Below, one piece after another: positions 9,333 through 18,862 of a stretch of DNA of 64,000 bases. Source of the DNA: Pedobacter sp. W3I1 (GTDB taxonomy: Bacteria > Bacteroidota > Bacteroidia > Sphingobacteriales > Sphingobacteriaceae); assembly GCF_030816015.1 (NCBI RefSeq), contig NZ_JAUSXN010000001.1, positions 3,534,001 to 3,598,000 of the forward strand, written 5' to 3'. The number at the start of each line of letters is the position of its first letter. Position 1 is the stretch's first letter. A program made the translations under genes and the position numbers. The notes below the pieces were generated by a model. The model searched no databases. It saw only the letters and a list, made by a program, of their open reading frames with translations, and was not told where the DNA came from.

Positions 9333-9542
9333 TTTCTATTTTTTAAATTTACAACTTAACGCTATATGCGATAAATGAGTATACTTAAGAAAATGCAGTT
9401 AAAACGCTGATAATTAAATAATAGGCTTAATATTTGTTATTATTGATACTGTAAACCAATTGCTTACAGATAGTAAATTGACAGTTTAATAATTCAGTTT
9501 AATAAAATTTATAATACATCTAGTTTACACAGTCATGACAAA

Positions 9543-10634
9543 CTAAATTACAACTCCAACTGTTTTAGGAACCAGCTGTAAATTAGGATGGTAAAATGCT
9601 GTAAACCAGTTTACAAAATTCTTTACACCTTTTTGTACAGAAACAGCGGGTTCATAATTTAATAAGTTTTTTAAATCATCTATATCTGCTGATGTTTCTG
9701 CTACATCGCCATCTTGCATGGGCATAAATATTTTTTGCGCAGTTAATCCCGTTTCTTTTTCAATTTCTTCTACAAAATCCAACAAGTTAACCGGTGCCCC
9801 TCTCCCAATGTTAAACACGGCAAAAGGTGCTGCAGATGTAGCTGGATCGGGGTTTTGATTATTCCAGTTTGGATTTGCCTGTGCTGGTTGATCAAAAACT
9901 CTTACAATACCTTCAACAATATCATCTACATAGGTAAAATCTCTTTTCATTTCCCCGTTATTAAAAACTTCAATGGGTTTACCTTCTAAAATTGCTTTTG
10001 TAAACAAGAATAAGGCCATATCCGGGCGGCCCCAGGGACCGTAAACTGTAAAGAAACGTAAACCAGTGGTTGGTAAATTAAATAAATGGCTATAAGCATG
10101 TGCCATTAATTCGTTGCTTTTTTTAGATGCAGCGTATAATGAAACCGGATGATCTACATTATCGTGTGCAGAAAATGGCATTTTTTTATTTAATCCGTAA
10201 ACACTCGAAGAGCTGGCATATAATAAATGACCAATTTGGAAATGACGGCTACACTCCAGGATATTTAAAAATCCTTTAATGTTTGCTTCAATGTAGGCTT
10301 CCGGATTAGTTAAACTGTATCTTACACCTGCCTGAGCAGCCAAATTGCAAACCGCATCGAACTGATAGGTTTTAAAACAATTTTCTAAACTTTCTTTATC
10401 GCAGATATCTAATTTTATGAAAGTATAATTTTCATATCTATCACTTACCTGAGGAACACCATAAACCAAATTGGCATGGTTAATACCAGTTTGGGCCAAG
10501 CGGGCATGTTTTAGGTTCACATCATAATAATCGTTGATGTTATCAATGCCCACAACAACATCTCCTCTTTCCAATAAGCGTTTTGCCAAATGGAAACCAA
10601 TAAATCCGGCTGTACCGGTAATTAAAATTTTCAT
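9543..10634 (-). CDS. UDP-glucuronate / UDP-N-acetylglucosaminuronate 4-epimerase-type SDR
   Basis: A 363-residue extended SDR. The chosen start gives [20 protein letters not shown], so the glycine-rich NAD motif falls at the very N-terminus as usual; a longer upstream reading adds 33 non-homologous residues and was not used. The catalytic YxxxK is in [15 protein letters not shown] with the Ser of SSSSVYG upstream, and [25 protein letters not shown] is characteristic of the CapI/WbpP/TviC epimerase group. These interconvert UDP-GlcA/GalA or their N-acetylated forms. Together with the UDP-sugar dehydrogenase at 23445-24743 it would supply a galacturonate-type residue, which fits the pectate-lyase-like neighbour. 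Confidence 0.88.
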   Translation of the reverse strand: MKILITGTAGFIGFHLAKRLLERGDVVVGIDNINDYYDVNLKHARLAQTGINHANLVYGVPQVSDRYENYTFIKLDICDKESLENCFKTYQFDAVCNLAAQAGVRYSLTNPEAYIEANIKGFLNILECSRHFQIGHLLYASSSSVYGLNKKMPFSAHDNVDHPVSLYAASKKSNELMAHAYSHLFNLPTTGLRFFTVYGPWGRPDMALFLFTKAILEGKPIEVFNNGEMKRDFTYVDDIVEGIVRVFDQPAQANPNWNNQNPDPATSAAPFAVFNIGRGAPVNLLDFVEEIEKETGLTAQKIFMPMQDGDVAETSADIDDLKNLLNYEPAVSVQKGVKNFVNWFTAFYHPNLQLVPKTVGVVI

Positions 10635-10753
10635 AAAATTTAAGTTTGAGAAACAGTTAAGAATGGCCCCGAAAAAGGCTCGTTTGTTCGTTTTTAAGAA
10701 TACAGCAAAGCATCCCATCAAAAAATGCGGCAATGGTTTGTTATATTTTCGGA

Positions 10754-11836
10754 TTAGTTTGAGTGCTGTAAAGCGTTTAAAATAGATTGTGCAAATATTT
10801 CCGGCCTGCGGCTATATAAATACTGCATCGCAGTTTCAGAATTTTGATGTTGGTTTTGCTTTAATTTTTTGCCCATCGCCTCGGCAAGGGCTGCTACATT
10901 GTTTACTTCAACTTTGGCAATAGCCGGAATTTCGCTGATGCCCCCTGCGCAAAGTGTAGATACTACTACATTGTTTACCGACATCATTTCTAACAGCACA
11001 TTCGGAAAACCTTCTTTTATGGAAGATACCACGCAAAGTTTTGCCTGTTTAAAATAAGGAGCCGGATTATCTACCTGTCCCTTTAAAAAAACCGAATCGC
11101 TTAAATTATTTTCCTGAATAATATTGGTTAATGATTGTCTTTCTTTTCCTTCTCCAAGCAACAGCAATTTCAGTTTAGGATAATCTTGCTGAATCATTTT
11201 AAAAGCTTTAATCAAAACCGGAAATCCTTTTTCCGGGATCAACCTTCCTGCGGAGCAAATAAAATCTAGTTTGGCGTCGCCATTAATTAAAGGCTGGGCA
11301 GATTTAGCAATAATCTTATTAAAATCGATGGGATTGGGTTGAACCAATATATTTTGCTTTGATAAAAATCTATTATGATCAAGCAGCTGTATTTTCATTA
11401 AGGCTGTTTGGCAAACCACTAAATCTACAGCCGGATAACCCATGCGGTAAATGATTTGATAAATGCGTTTTTTAATTCCGATAAAACGGGTAAAAACAGA
11501 AGTGCATTCGCGTACAATTAATTTAGACCTGAGATAACCTATACGTTTCAAAAAACCCAAAAAAGCATTTAAATACGGGTGTGTGCTCATGACCACATCA
11601 TCCTTTTTATATTTTCTGAGTAGCGGTATCAATTTTATAAAACCCAAAAAAATTGTTTTCTTGGATAAGTATCTTTTAACAATGCCTTCCGAAATTTTAA
11701 GTCCTGTAAAAGCATGTTTCTTTAAAAAGTATATTTCGCCTTTAACAGCGGTCGCCATCATCAGCAGCACATTTTCAGCACCATTAGGAGCATCGGTTAA
11801 CGAAATGAAAATCATTCTTTGTGCTGGTGTATTCAT
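10754..11836 (-). CDS. GT4-family glycosyltransferase
   Basis: A 360-residue GT-B enzyme. The C-terminal lobe shows [31 protein letters not shown] and [15 protein letters not shown], the standard GT4 donor-binding pattern with its E-x7-E pair. No signal peptide or membrane span is seen. The gene is 12 bp after the beta-propeller-like gene and 119 bp before the epimerase gene, in the same direction. It should add one sugar of the repeat unit at the cytoplasmic face; donor and linkage cannot be deduced. Confidence 0.88.
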   Translation of the reverse strand: MNTPAQRMIFISLTDAPNGAENVLLMMATAVKGEIYFLKKHAFTGLKISEGIVKRYLSKKTIFLGFIKLIPLLRKYKKDDVVMSTHPYLNAFLGFLKRIGYLRSKLIVRECTSVFTRFIGIKKRIYQIIYRMGYPAVDLVVCQTALMKIQLLDHNRFLSKQNILVQPNPIDFNKIIAKSAQPLINGDAKLDFICSAGRLIPEKGFPVLIKAFKMIQQDYPKLKLLLLGEGKERQSLTNIIQENNLSDSVFLKGQVDNPAPYFKQAKLCVVSSIKEGFPNVLLEMMSVNNVVVSTLCAGGISEIPAIAKVEVNNVAALAEAMGKKLKQNQHQNSETAMQYLYSRRPEIFAQSILNALQHSN

Positions 11837-11848
11837 TTGGAATGGTAA

Positions 11849-12742
11849 TTATCTTTTCTTAAGATTTCTAACAATTTTTTTGAACGGCATCATCAGGCTC
11901 AATACTTTCCGCTTGCCATCTATTACAATAATGTTATTAGCGAAACTGATGTTATGGAGCCCTTTACTGTAGGGTTTATCTGGTAATATTTCGAATTTAT
12001 TGGTGGTTATAAATTCTTTTTCACTGAGTATTTCAATTTCGTTAATGATAATTGAACCTCCGTAGCGGTTGATGGGGTTTTGTGTTGGCCGGTACAGCGA
12101 TTTACCAACTTTAAATAAACTTCCTGCAGCCCTGCTAAGTTCTTTTTCTACAGGGATGGGGTTCTGATAATGCCCGGTGTATTGGCCATTTAAAGTTTTT
12201 GAATGATAAATATACAGGTGATGATGATCTCCGGATACACTGGTAAAAAGCCAATATTTATTTTCGTGATAAATAATCGAACTATCTACAAAAGCTTTTC
12301 CGCTAACCAGCACTTTTATTTTGGTTAATTGATCCGGATGCTCCTGATCAACCTGATAAAGTGATATTTCTTTCGCTTCTGATGTTTCTGGAATGCAGTA
12401 TAAACAACCATTTTCTTCAATAAGATAAGGATAAGATAAATGGATCGCATCTGGCTTAATGCCCTGCACTTTCTTCTTGTTTTTAAAGTCAAATCCATCA
12501 ATCATCATAATCTCGCCCTTCCCTTTCCAAAAATCCAGTTCTTCGTAGTAGATTCTTGGTGCATTATTTACACTCACCACAAAAGGATCAGCTGCGTAAT
12601 CGATGGTATCTTCCTGCAACCAGTTTATAGCCGTGCTAAGCTTTTTTGTGCTGATCAGCTCTTCAGGCGTTTGATAAACAAAACCAATGTTCCATTTATC
12701 AGCAGAGAATATTTTATTAAAGAGATTAATTGTTGCATTCAT
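11849..12742 (-). CDS. Beta-propeller (GH43-like) protein of glycan loci, resembling GINT1 N-terminal domain
   Basis: A 297-residue cytoplasmic protein without signal peptide. Motifs such as DYAADPFVV, IHLSYPYLIEENGCLYCIPET, DSSIIYHENKYWLFTS and SRAAGSLFKVGKSLYRPTQN repeat the short beta-strand/Asp-Pro-Phe pattern of five-bladed GH43-like propellers. I relate it, with moderate confidence, to the domain at the N-terminus of plant glucosamine inositolphosphorylceramide transferases, which is common in bacterial polysaccharide loci. It lies between an asparagine-synthase-like gene (4 bp gap) and a GT4 gene (12 bp), so it is part of the assembly operon. The activity is unknown; a glycosyl transfer or modification role is inference from context. 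Confidence 0.6.
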   Translation of the reverse strand: MNATINLFNKIFSADKWNIGFVYQTPEELISTKKLSTAINWLQEDTIDYAADPFVVSVNNAPRIYYEELDFWKGKGEIMMIDGFDFKNKKKVQGIKPDAIHLSYPYLIEENGCLYCIPETSEAKEISLYQVDQEHPDQLTKIKVLVSGKAFVDSSIIYHENKYWLFTSVSGDHHHLYIYHSKTLNGQYTGHYQNPIPVEKELSRAAGSLFKVGKSLYRPTQNPINRYGGSIIINEIEILSEKEFITTNKFEILPDKPYSKGLHNISFANNIIVIDGKRKVLSLMMPFKKIVRNLKKR

Positions 12743-12746
12743 CCTA

Positions 12747-14588
12747 TTATGCTACTAATGAAGCTGTATTTGCCGTTGATTTATTTTTAATTAACCATTG
12801 AGAGAGTACCAGCAATTTCCAGATCTGTGGATACCTGTTCCACTTTCCAGTCATATGCTCTTTAATAATTTCCTGTGTTCTTTTTAGGTGAATGCCAGGA
12901 ATGTTTTTCAGATTATCGGCAGATAAATTATCCATCACATAATCTTTTAGCTCATTCCTAAACCAATGTTGAAACGGCATAGTAAAGCCAGCCTTTGGCC
13001 GATTGAACATATGGGCAGGAACATGATCGAACAATAAATCTTTTAATATCCGTTTTTGGTTTCCCTTGGTATATTTAAATGCTGTGGGCAGGCTTCGCGA
13101 AAATTCCATTACCCGATAATCCATTAAAGGAGAGCGCGATTCCAGCGAAAAGGCCATTGATGCGCGGTCTACCTTCGTATTGATATCGCCATTTAAATAA
13201 GTTTTGATATCAAAATCAGAAATACGTTCTAACAAAGGTTTAGATGGATTGGTTAAAATATGCATCAATGGGTTATATTTAGCCAAATCGGGTTGTTTTA
13301 CCCACGAGTTTTCCATATTGCCAAACATCTTCACATATAGTTTTTCTACGTCTTCCATAGAAATGCCCATGGCAATTAATTTATGGCGGTAACTTGGCGA
13401 TTGGTTAATTAAGCCTGCCAATACTTTTCTAACGCCATGTGGCGCATAAAACAAATTGTTTACCTGTTTAATCCATTTATAACGGTGATAACCTAAAAAA
13501 GCCTCATCGCCTGCATCTCCACTCAGCGCAACAGTTACATATTTCCTGGTATTTTTACTGAGTAACATGGTGGGTATCGCACTCGAATCGGCGAAAGGCT
13601 CATCATAAAAGCGGTTAAAGTTTTCAATTAACTCAATACCATCATTGTAATTACACTCAATAGTATAATGCTCGGTGCCCAAGTGTTTCGCAACCTGATT
13701 GGCATAGGCACTTTCATCGAAACCTTTCTCGTTAAATTTTATGGAGAACGTTTTAACATGGTCGATTTCTTTTGTGGCCAAAGCTGCAATTAACGATGAA
13801 TCTATACCACCAGATAAAAATACGCCCAATGGTACATCGGCATTCATCCTGATTTTAACCGCATCGGCCAAAATGAGTGATAAAGCTTCTTTAGCTTCTT
13901 CATAACTACCTTCAAACTTGTTCTTCCAGCCATAATCCAAAGTCCAGTATTCGGTAATTTTAAGCTGATGAGATTTAAGATCGTATTTAAAATAGTTAGC
14001 AGCAGGCAATTGCTTTACCTCTGCATAAATAGACTGAGGCTCTGGCACATAACCCCAAATCAAATATTGATTAATGGCTTCCTCGTTAACACTAAGACTC
14101 CTGTCTATATTAATTTGTGATGGCTGACTTGCAAATTCGAATGAAAGATGATCGTGTGCATAATAAAAAGGTTTTTTACCAAAGCGGTCTCTGGCACCAA
14201 ACAGTTCATTTTTATGGGTATCATAAATCACAAAAGCAAACATCCCATTAAAGCGGGTTAAGCAATCGGCACCATATTCCAGATAAGCCGCGCATATTAC
14301 TTCGGTATCGGAGCTAGTGTTAAACGGGTAGTTTTTCCTTTCCAGATCCTTTCTAATGTCTTTGTAATTGTATATTTCGCCGTTAAAAACAATATGGAGG
14401 TGCATATATGAAAACGGTTGATTGGAGCGGGCATCGAGATCGATGATGGCCAATCTATTGTGTGCAAAAATAACCTGATCGTAACGTTGAATGCCAGTAT
14501 AATCTGGACCCCGAAAACTGATTCTAGCCATTTTCTCTCGGATAGTTCCATTTGAGTAAGGTATGGTTGTGCCGTATATTCCACACAT
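12747..14588 (-). CDS. asnB: Asparagine synthase (glutamine-hydrolysing)-type amidotransferase
   Basis: A 613-residue class II amidotransferase. The mature N-terminal nucleophile is Cys2 (MCGIYGTT), followed by the GATase block RGPDYTGIQ and FNGEIYNY. The synthetase half has the PP-loop SGGIDSSLIAALA near residue 260 and the later SGDAGDEAFLGYHRY block. Classical AsnB makes asparagine from aspartate, but homologues inside polysaccharide loci (WbpS/WbmI type) amidate the C6 carboxylate of uronic acids. Its place among glycosyltransferases, with a UDP-sugar dehydrogenase and a uronate epimerase in the same locus, favours the second role here; the sequence alone does not decide it. Confidence 0.9.
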   Translation of the reverse strand: MCGIYGTTIPYSNGTIREKMARISFRGPDYTGIQRYDQVIFAHNRLAIIDLDARSNQPFSYMHLHIVFNGEIYNYKDIRKDLERKNYPFNTSSDTEVICAAYLEYGADCLTRFNGMFAFVIYDTHKNELFGARDRFGKKPFYYAHDHLSFEFASQPSQINIDRSLSVNEEAINQYLIWGYVPEPQSIYAEVKQLPAANYFKYDLKSHQLKITEYWTLDYGWKNKFEGSYEEAKEALSLILADAVKIRMNADVPLGVFLSGGIDSSLIAALATKEIDHVKTFSIKFNEKGFDESAYANQVAKHLGTEHYTIECNYNDGIELIENFNRFYDEPFADSSAIPTMLLSKNTRKYVTVALSGDAGDEAFLGYHRYKWIKQVNNLFYAPHGVRKVLAGLINQSPSYRHKLIAMGISMEDVEKLYVKMFGNMENSWVKQPDLAKYNPLMHILTNPSKPLLERISDFDIKTYLNGDINTKVDRASMAFSLESRSPLMDYRVMEFSRSLPTAFKYTKGNQKRILKDLLFDHVPAHMFNRPKAGFTMPFQHWFRNELKDYVMDNLSADNLKNIPGIHLKRTQEIIKEHMTGKWNRYPQIWKLLVLSQWLIKNKSTANTASLVA

Positions 14589-14608
14589 AAGGATAATATT
14601 TTAGGTTG

Positions 14609-15709
14609 TTAATTGATTAATTCTTCGTATTGGGCGCTGATTTTATCCAGTGCACATTTCTGATATACATTTCGCCTAATCTCTGCCGGGTTCCATTGGC
14701 CTTGGGTGCAGGCCTGGATAATTCGCCGCCTAAAGCCTGCTAAATCATCCTGCTCTAAAACAAAACCGTTAAAGCCATCGATAATTAACCCCGGGATTCC
14801 GCTCACTTTAAAAGTTACCACCGGCAAGCCTACGGTAAGCGCTTCTAAAACCACATTGGGGAAACCTTCAGTGTAAGAGCTGAGTACCATTAAATCGTGC
14901 TGAACCATTACCTCATGGATGTTTTTAATCTCCCCTAAAATTTTAAGCCTGTGATCTAGCCGGAGGTTCTTAATTTTGGCGTTAATCTGCTCTTTTAGTA
15001 CGCCTGTTCCCACAAAATCGAGGTGATAATTTTCTGGCAAATGCGCCATAATATCAACCAGTCTGTCTAAGCCTTTTTCTAGTGCAAACCGGGCCACAAC
15101 TAATAACCTATAAATTTTATCAGGTATTTTAACCTCCTTTAACTTATTGGTTTTCAATACTGGATTGGCAATCACCTTAATCAGTTCTTGATTGACATTA
15201 TAGGTATTGATCAATGATTGTTTCATTTCTTCCGACTGGCAAACGATCTGTTTGTAACCCCTGTAACTTGCGCTGGCAAAAAGTTCATAAAATCTCGATT
15301 TAAATCCTGCAAACAATCTTTGTTCGTGCGGGATATTGGAAGCCCTTGCAATAAGCATTGGAATTTTCAAAAAGCGCCCAACCATCGATACTAAAATATT
15401 GATATGATCGGTAGTGGAAAAAACGGTATGAGGCGCTTCCTTTTTTAGCAAGTTGTAAAGCGCAAAAAAAGATTTAGATGCTTTTTTCGTTTTTAGATCT
15501 ATAAAACGAACACTAGCTAAATCCATCGAGAAACAATTCACCGTTGAATCTAAAATCACAATGGTAACATCAAACTTATCTTTGTTAAATCCCTGGGCCA
15601 GGTTCCAGAATACACGTTCTGAGCCGCCCGAAGTTAATGAGCTAAGTACAAAGAAAACCTTCTTTTTAATATTAACTTCTTCTTTAATAGTGTTTTGTGA
15701 AGCGTACAT
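14609..15709 (-). CDS. GT4-family glycosyltransferase
   Basis: A 366-residue GT-B enzyme. The N-terminal SSLTSGGSERVFWNLAQGF is the usual first Rossmann strand of GT4 enzymes, and the donor lobe shows RLLVVARFALEKGLDRLVD and SSYTEGFPNVVLEAL with the E-x7-E motif. It lies 6 bp after the initiating transferase gene and 20 bp before asnB, so one transcript is likely. It probably adds an early sugar of the repeat unit. The specificity is not readable. Confidence 0.88.
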   Translation of the reverse strand: MYASQNTIKEEVNIKKKVFFVLSSLTSGGSERVFWNLAQGFNKDKFDVTIVILDSTVNCFSMDLASVRFIDLKTKKASKSFFALYNLLKKEAPHTVFSTTDHINILVSMVGRFLKIPMLIARASNIPHEQRLFAGFKSRFYELFASASYRGYKQIVCQSEEMKQSLINTYNVNQELIKVIANPVLKTNKLKEVKIPDKIYRLLVVARFALEKGLDRLVDIMAHLPENYHLDFVGTGVLKEQINAKIKNLRLDHRLKILGEIKNIHEVMVQHDLMVLSSYTEGFPNVVLEALTVGLPVVTFKVSGIPGLIIDGFNGFVLEQDDLAGFRRRIIQACTQGQWNPAEIRRNVYQKCALDKISAQYEELIN

Positions 15710-15715
15710 GCTGTT

Positions 15716-16318
15716 TTAGTTGATGACAATTCTATTAATCGTTAACCAAATAATTTTGAAATCGGTTAGGATATCGTTATGGTTGATATACCTCATATTC
15801 TGTTTTATTTTTGCCGGAATAATGCGCTCCACATAATAAGTTTCAGGGTCTTCAGCATGTTTAAGAAGTTCGTTTTCATTACAAAACTCTACAGAAGCCC
15901 AATCGGTAATGCCAGGCTTAACCGATAAAACATAACGCTGTTCATCATTATAGAGGTTTACATATTTTCGAACTTCCGGCCTCGGGCCTACAAAACTCAT
16001 TTGCCCTTTTAAAACGTTTAAAAGCTGTGGCAGTTCATCTAATTTGTATTTCCTTAGCCAATAACCAACCCTGGTAATTCGGTTGTCGTGATTCCCGATG
16101 GTGAGCAAGCTATGGCTACTCTGGACTACGCACATGGTTCTAAATTTTACCAGGTGAAAATCTTTCATATTTCGCCCTACCCTGATCTGTTTAAAGAAGA
16201 TAGGCCCCTTAGAATCGAGTTTAACCAAAATCGCAATCAGGATTAAAAGTGGGCTGAAAAGAATTAGGCATAAACTTGCGAATACCACGTCGAACACTCT
16301 TTTTTTATTCTTTTTCAT
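15716..16318 (-). CDS. Initiating phosphoglycosyl transferase (PglC/WcaJ catalytic-domain type)
   Basis: A 200-residue monotopic phosphoglycosyl transferase of the short PglC/WbaP-core kind. One hydrophobic re-entrant segment lies at about 9-32 (VVFASLCLILFSPLLILIA). The catalytic core shows GPIFFKQIRVGRNMKDFHLVKFRTM and the signature DELPQLLNVLKGQMSFVGPRP. It transfers a sugar-1-phosphate to undecaprenyl phosphate and so starts repeat-unit synthesis. The short form is typical of enzymes using diNAcBac or other UDP-dideoxy sugars, which fits the WbpM-type dehydratase and aminotransferases in the locus. Its start overlaps the stop of the upstream aminotransferase gene by 4 bp. Confidence 0.9.
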   Translation of the reverse strand: MKKNKKRVFDVVFASLCLILFSPLLILIAILVKLDSKGPIFFKQIRVGRNMKDFHLVKFRTMCVVQSSHSLLTIGNHDNRITRVGYWLRKYKLDELPQLLNVLKGQMSFVGPRPEVRKYVNLYNDEQRYVLSVKPGITDWASVEFCNENELLKHAEDPETYYVERIIPAKIKQNMRYINHNDILTDFKIIWLTINRIVIN

Positions 16319-17589
16319 GATGCTACTGCCATTTGTTTATGTACAATAAAAGTTTCCTCTATAGTTTTAATGCGGTTATTCAATTGTATACTCACACAGC
16401 TGATCACCGAATTGATAATGAACTCTACCTCTGTTTCCGTTAATTGTGGATAAATAGGAAGTGAAATTTCATTTGCATAATTCTGATAAGCCATTGGGTA
16501 ATCTTCAATTTTATAGCCCAGATTTTTAAATAGAGTAAGCATTGGCATTGGAATGAAGTGAACATTACTTGCAATACCCAAAGACGCCAGGTCATCAATA
16601 ACCTGATCTCTTTGTTCTTCAGTTAGCCCTTTAACCCGCATCGGAAAAAGATGATAGCAGGATTCTCTCTGTGTACTCACCAAAGGCGGGGCAATAAACC
16701 AATCCTCGTGCTGAAAGCCAGCGCAATATTGAAGGGCAATTTTTTTCCGTTGAGGTAAAAGTTCTTGATTATATTTTCTGATCTGCGCCAGGCCAATAGC
16801 AGCACATATATCGGGCATATTGATTTTTAATCCCTGGAATAAAATATCATAACGCCAACCCCCGCCTCTTGATTTGGAAAGTGCATCTTTATTTTGTCCA
16901 TTAAGCGTGTACATTTTTAAATAGCTGTATTCTGCCTCTGAATCGAATGGGTACGGAAGATTTAAGCATATCGCACCACCTTCTGCTGTTGTAATATTTT
17001 TCACAGCATGAAAAGAAAATATAGTTACATCACATTTTTGAGCAGCTGGTTTATCGTGAAATAAACTACCAATTGAATGGGCTGCATCAGAAATTAACAG
17101 GATTCTTTTTAGCAGCGATTGTTTTTCTGATCCGCACTTAAACTTTTTCTGCACTTTTGGGTCGGTAATAAGCGCTTTTAATGCGGTATAATCGCAAGGC
17201 CAGCCGGCAATATCCACTGCAATGATGGCTTTTGTTTTAGTCGTAATGGCGGCCTTTACCCTATCCGGATCGATGTTAAAATCATCCAGTATATCAACCA
17301 TAACGGGTATAGCGCCACAATGAAGAACCGCTAAGGCTGTAGCGCTGTAAGTATAAGCTGGAATAATTACTTCATCACCGGCTTTAATACCAAACCACTT
17401 TAACATTAAAATAGCGCCAGATGTCCAGGAGTTAACGCATACCACTTCTTTCGTTCCGGTGAAACTTTTAATTTCTTGCTCAAGGGCTTTCACTTTAGGC
17501 CCAGTTGTGATCCACTTATTATTAAGAGTATCTAATACCTGATCAACCACAGATTGATCGATAAACGGTGGTGAAAATGGAATGTTCAT
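16315..17589 (-). CDS. DegT/DnrJ/EryC1 sugar aminotransferase
   Basis: A 424-residue PLP enzyme. I chose the internal ATG at 17589 because MNIPFSPPFIDQSVVDQVLD is the normal family N-terminus; a longer reading to 17706 adds 39 residues with no family character. The PLP aspartate is in LLISDAAHSIGS and the Schiff-base lysine in FHAVKNITTAEGG. The enzyme should aminate a 4-keto-6-deoxy nucleotide sugar of the kind produced by the WbpM-type dehydratase. A spacer of about 30 residues (VQKKFKCGSEKQSLLKRIL) sits just before the PLP aspartate strand and is unusual for the family. It overlaps the initiating transferase by 4 bp. Confidence 0.9.
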   Translation of the reverse strand: MNIPFSPPFIDQSVVDQVLDTLNNKWITTGPKVKALEQEIKSFTGTKEVVCVNSWTSGAILMLKWFGIKAGDEVIIPAYTYSATALAVLHCGAIPVMVDILDDFNIDPDRVKAAITTKTKAIIAVDIAGWPCDYTALKALITDPKVQKKFKCGSEKQSLLKRILLISDAAHSIGSLFHDKPAAQKCDVTIFSFHAVKNITTAEGGAICLNLPYPFDSEAEYSYLKMYTLNGQNKDALSKSRGGGWRYDILFQGLKINMPDICAAIGLAQIRKYNQELLPQRKKIALQYCAGFQHEDWFIAPPLVSTQRESCYHLFPMRVKGLTEEQRDQVIDDLASLGIASNVHFIPMPMLTLFKNLGYKIEDYPMAYQNYANEISLPIYPQLTETEVEFIINSVISCVSIQLNNRIKTIEETFIVHKQMAVAS

Positions 17590-17644
17590 ATTCGTCAATT
17601 TAATTGTGAGAATTAATAACCTGTAGGTAGGATAACCTGAACTG

Positions 17645-18862
17645 TTAATTGGATTTAACCAGAATGGGATCTTCCATTTTGATTTTGGAGAGTTGTAGAA
17701 TGGCAAAGTAAAGAAACAACGTGGGGCCGCTTGTAGCCAGAAGCCATTCGTTATGAAAAAATGAGTTGATGGATATAGCCAGAAAAGAACAGCTTAAACA
17801 GACCAGGAGTGCATTCTTCTTATCTTTAATATGTAGAAAAGCATAAAAAATAATCTTCCCGACTTTTCGGTATAATAAAACAAGTAAAATAAAGCCCAGC
17901 AAAGGCCCCAAATAAGTAATAAACATTAAATAGGCATTATGAGAGGTAATTACAATAGGTCCTTTTTTATAAACAAAGTTGTGCTGTACTACATCATTCC
18001 AGGTTTTTCCATAAAACAATAGTCCAAAAGGATACTCGGTTATAATTTGGATGTTCTCTCCCATCAAATCGCCGCGTTCTTCTTTACCCTTCGCATTTTC
18101 AGCACTCTTATTTAAAATATTTTGTTGCTTTTTACCTTCAGAAAATTGTTCAATTGAGCCTTGCGCAATAAAAAATATGGCGCAAAACACACCAAATATT
18201 AAAATTGATTTGGCTTTATAATAGCTTAAGAAAAACAATCCGGTTACAACCGCAAAAGCCACCAAAACCGATCTTTGCATGCCGAAGAAAATAAGGGAGA
18301 GCGATAATCCAAATAAGAGAAGGTTAATTAGCCAGCTTCTTTTAAATAGTATGGCGTTAATCACTAGAAATGGTGTTAAAGCAGCCATCTGGTAGCCGAA
18401 AGTAAAAATAGTGGTCGATATACCTGCTGGCGCCTGCAATACGTCTTCCTGCACTAAAAGCGAACGTATAGGCGCCATATTGTACTCATGATCGATAAAC
18501 ATAATAATTCCGGAAAGCAATAACAGGCCGAAGAAAAATCCGACAGCGATGTTCATTCGCTTTAAATTAGTGCCAATAACATAGTTGAATAACAAGGCAA
18601 AACAGCCCGCAACAATTAATAGGGCAAAAAAACCGGTAACATCTGCCTGACCTATGACATAGAAAAACAGGGCAGCAATAAAGAAAATAAATAACTCTTT
18701 GCCGTATAGAAAAGATGTTTCTTCTGTGCGGTAGAAATAAATTAACGGAGCCAGGAAAACCATGGGTGCCGGAATTCTGAAAACCCCAGTCATGAAGATA
18801 TTGAATGTTGTTGCGTAAACGTAGGCGAACAACAAAAAGAGAAACATTATTTTTTTAATCAT
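17645..18862 (-). CDS. Polysaccharide polymerase (Wzy/O-antigen-ligase-like membrane protein)
   Basis: A 405-residue polytopic membrane protein with about ten to twelve hydrophobic segments and a large extracytoplasmic loop at about 235-305 that contains GENIQIITEYPFGLLFYGKT and SHNAYLMFITYLG. The loop position and the final His-Asn-Ala-Tyr block are typical of O-antigen polymerase and ligase families. As the only such protein in a locus with Wzx, Wza and Wzc homologues it is the likely polymerase. Sequence conservation in this family is low, so the call leans on topology and context. It overlaps the next upstream glycosyltransferase by 4 bp. Confidence 0.8.
   Translation of the reverse strand: MIKKIMFLFLLFAYVYATTFNIFMTGVFRIPAPMVFLAPLIYFYRTEETSFLYGKELFIFFIAALFFYVIGQADVTGFFALLIVAGCFALLFNYVIGTNLKRMNIAVGFFFGLLLLSGIIMFIDHEYNMAPIRSLLVQEDVLQAPAGISTTIFTFGYQMAALTPFLVINAILFKRSWLINLLLFGLSLSLIFFGMQRSVLVAFAVVTGLFFLSYYKAKSILIFGVFCAIFFIAQGSIEQFSEGKKQQNILNKSAENAKGKEERGDLMGENIQIITEYPFGLLFYGKTWNDVVQHNFVYKKGPIVITSHNAYLMFITYLGPLLGFILLVLLYRKVGKIIFYAFLHIKDKKNALLVCLSCSFLAISINSFFHNEWLLATSGPTLFLYFAILQLSKIKMEDPILVKSN

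Noticed and set aside
10635..10733. 33-residue N-terminal extension of the epimerase
   Set aside because: The NAD-binding motif belongs directly after the internal ATG at 10634; the extension has no family match.
17590..17706. 39-residue N-terminal extension of the DegT aminotransferase
   Set aside because: It runs into the polymerase gene region, and the normal family start is the ATG at 17589.
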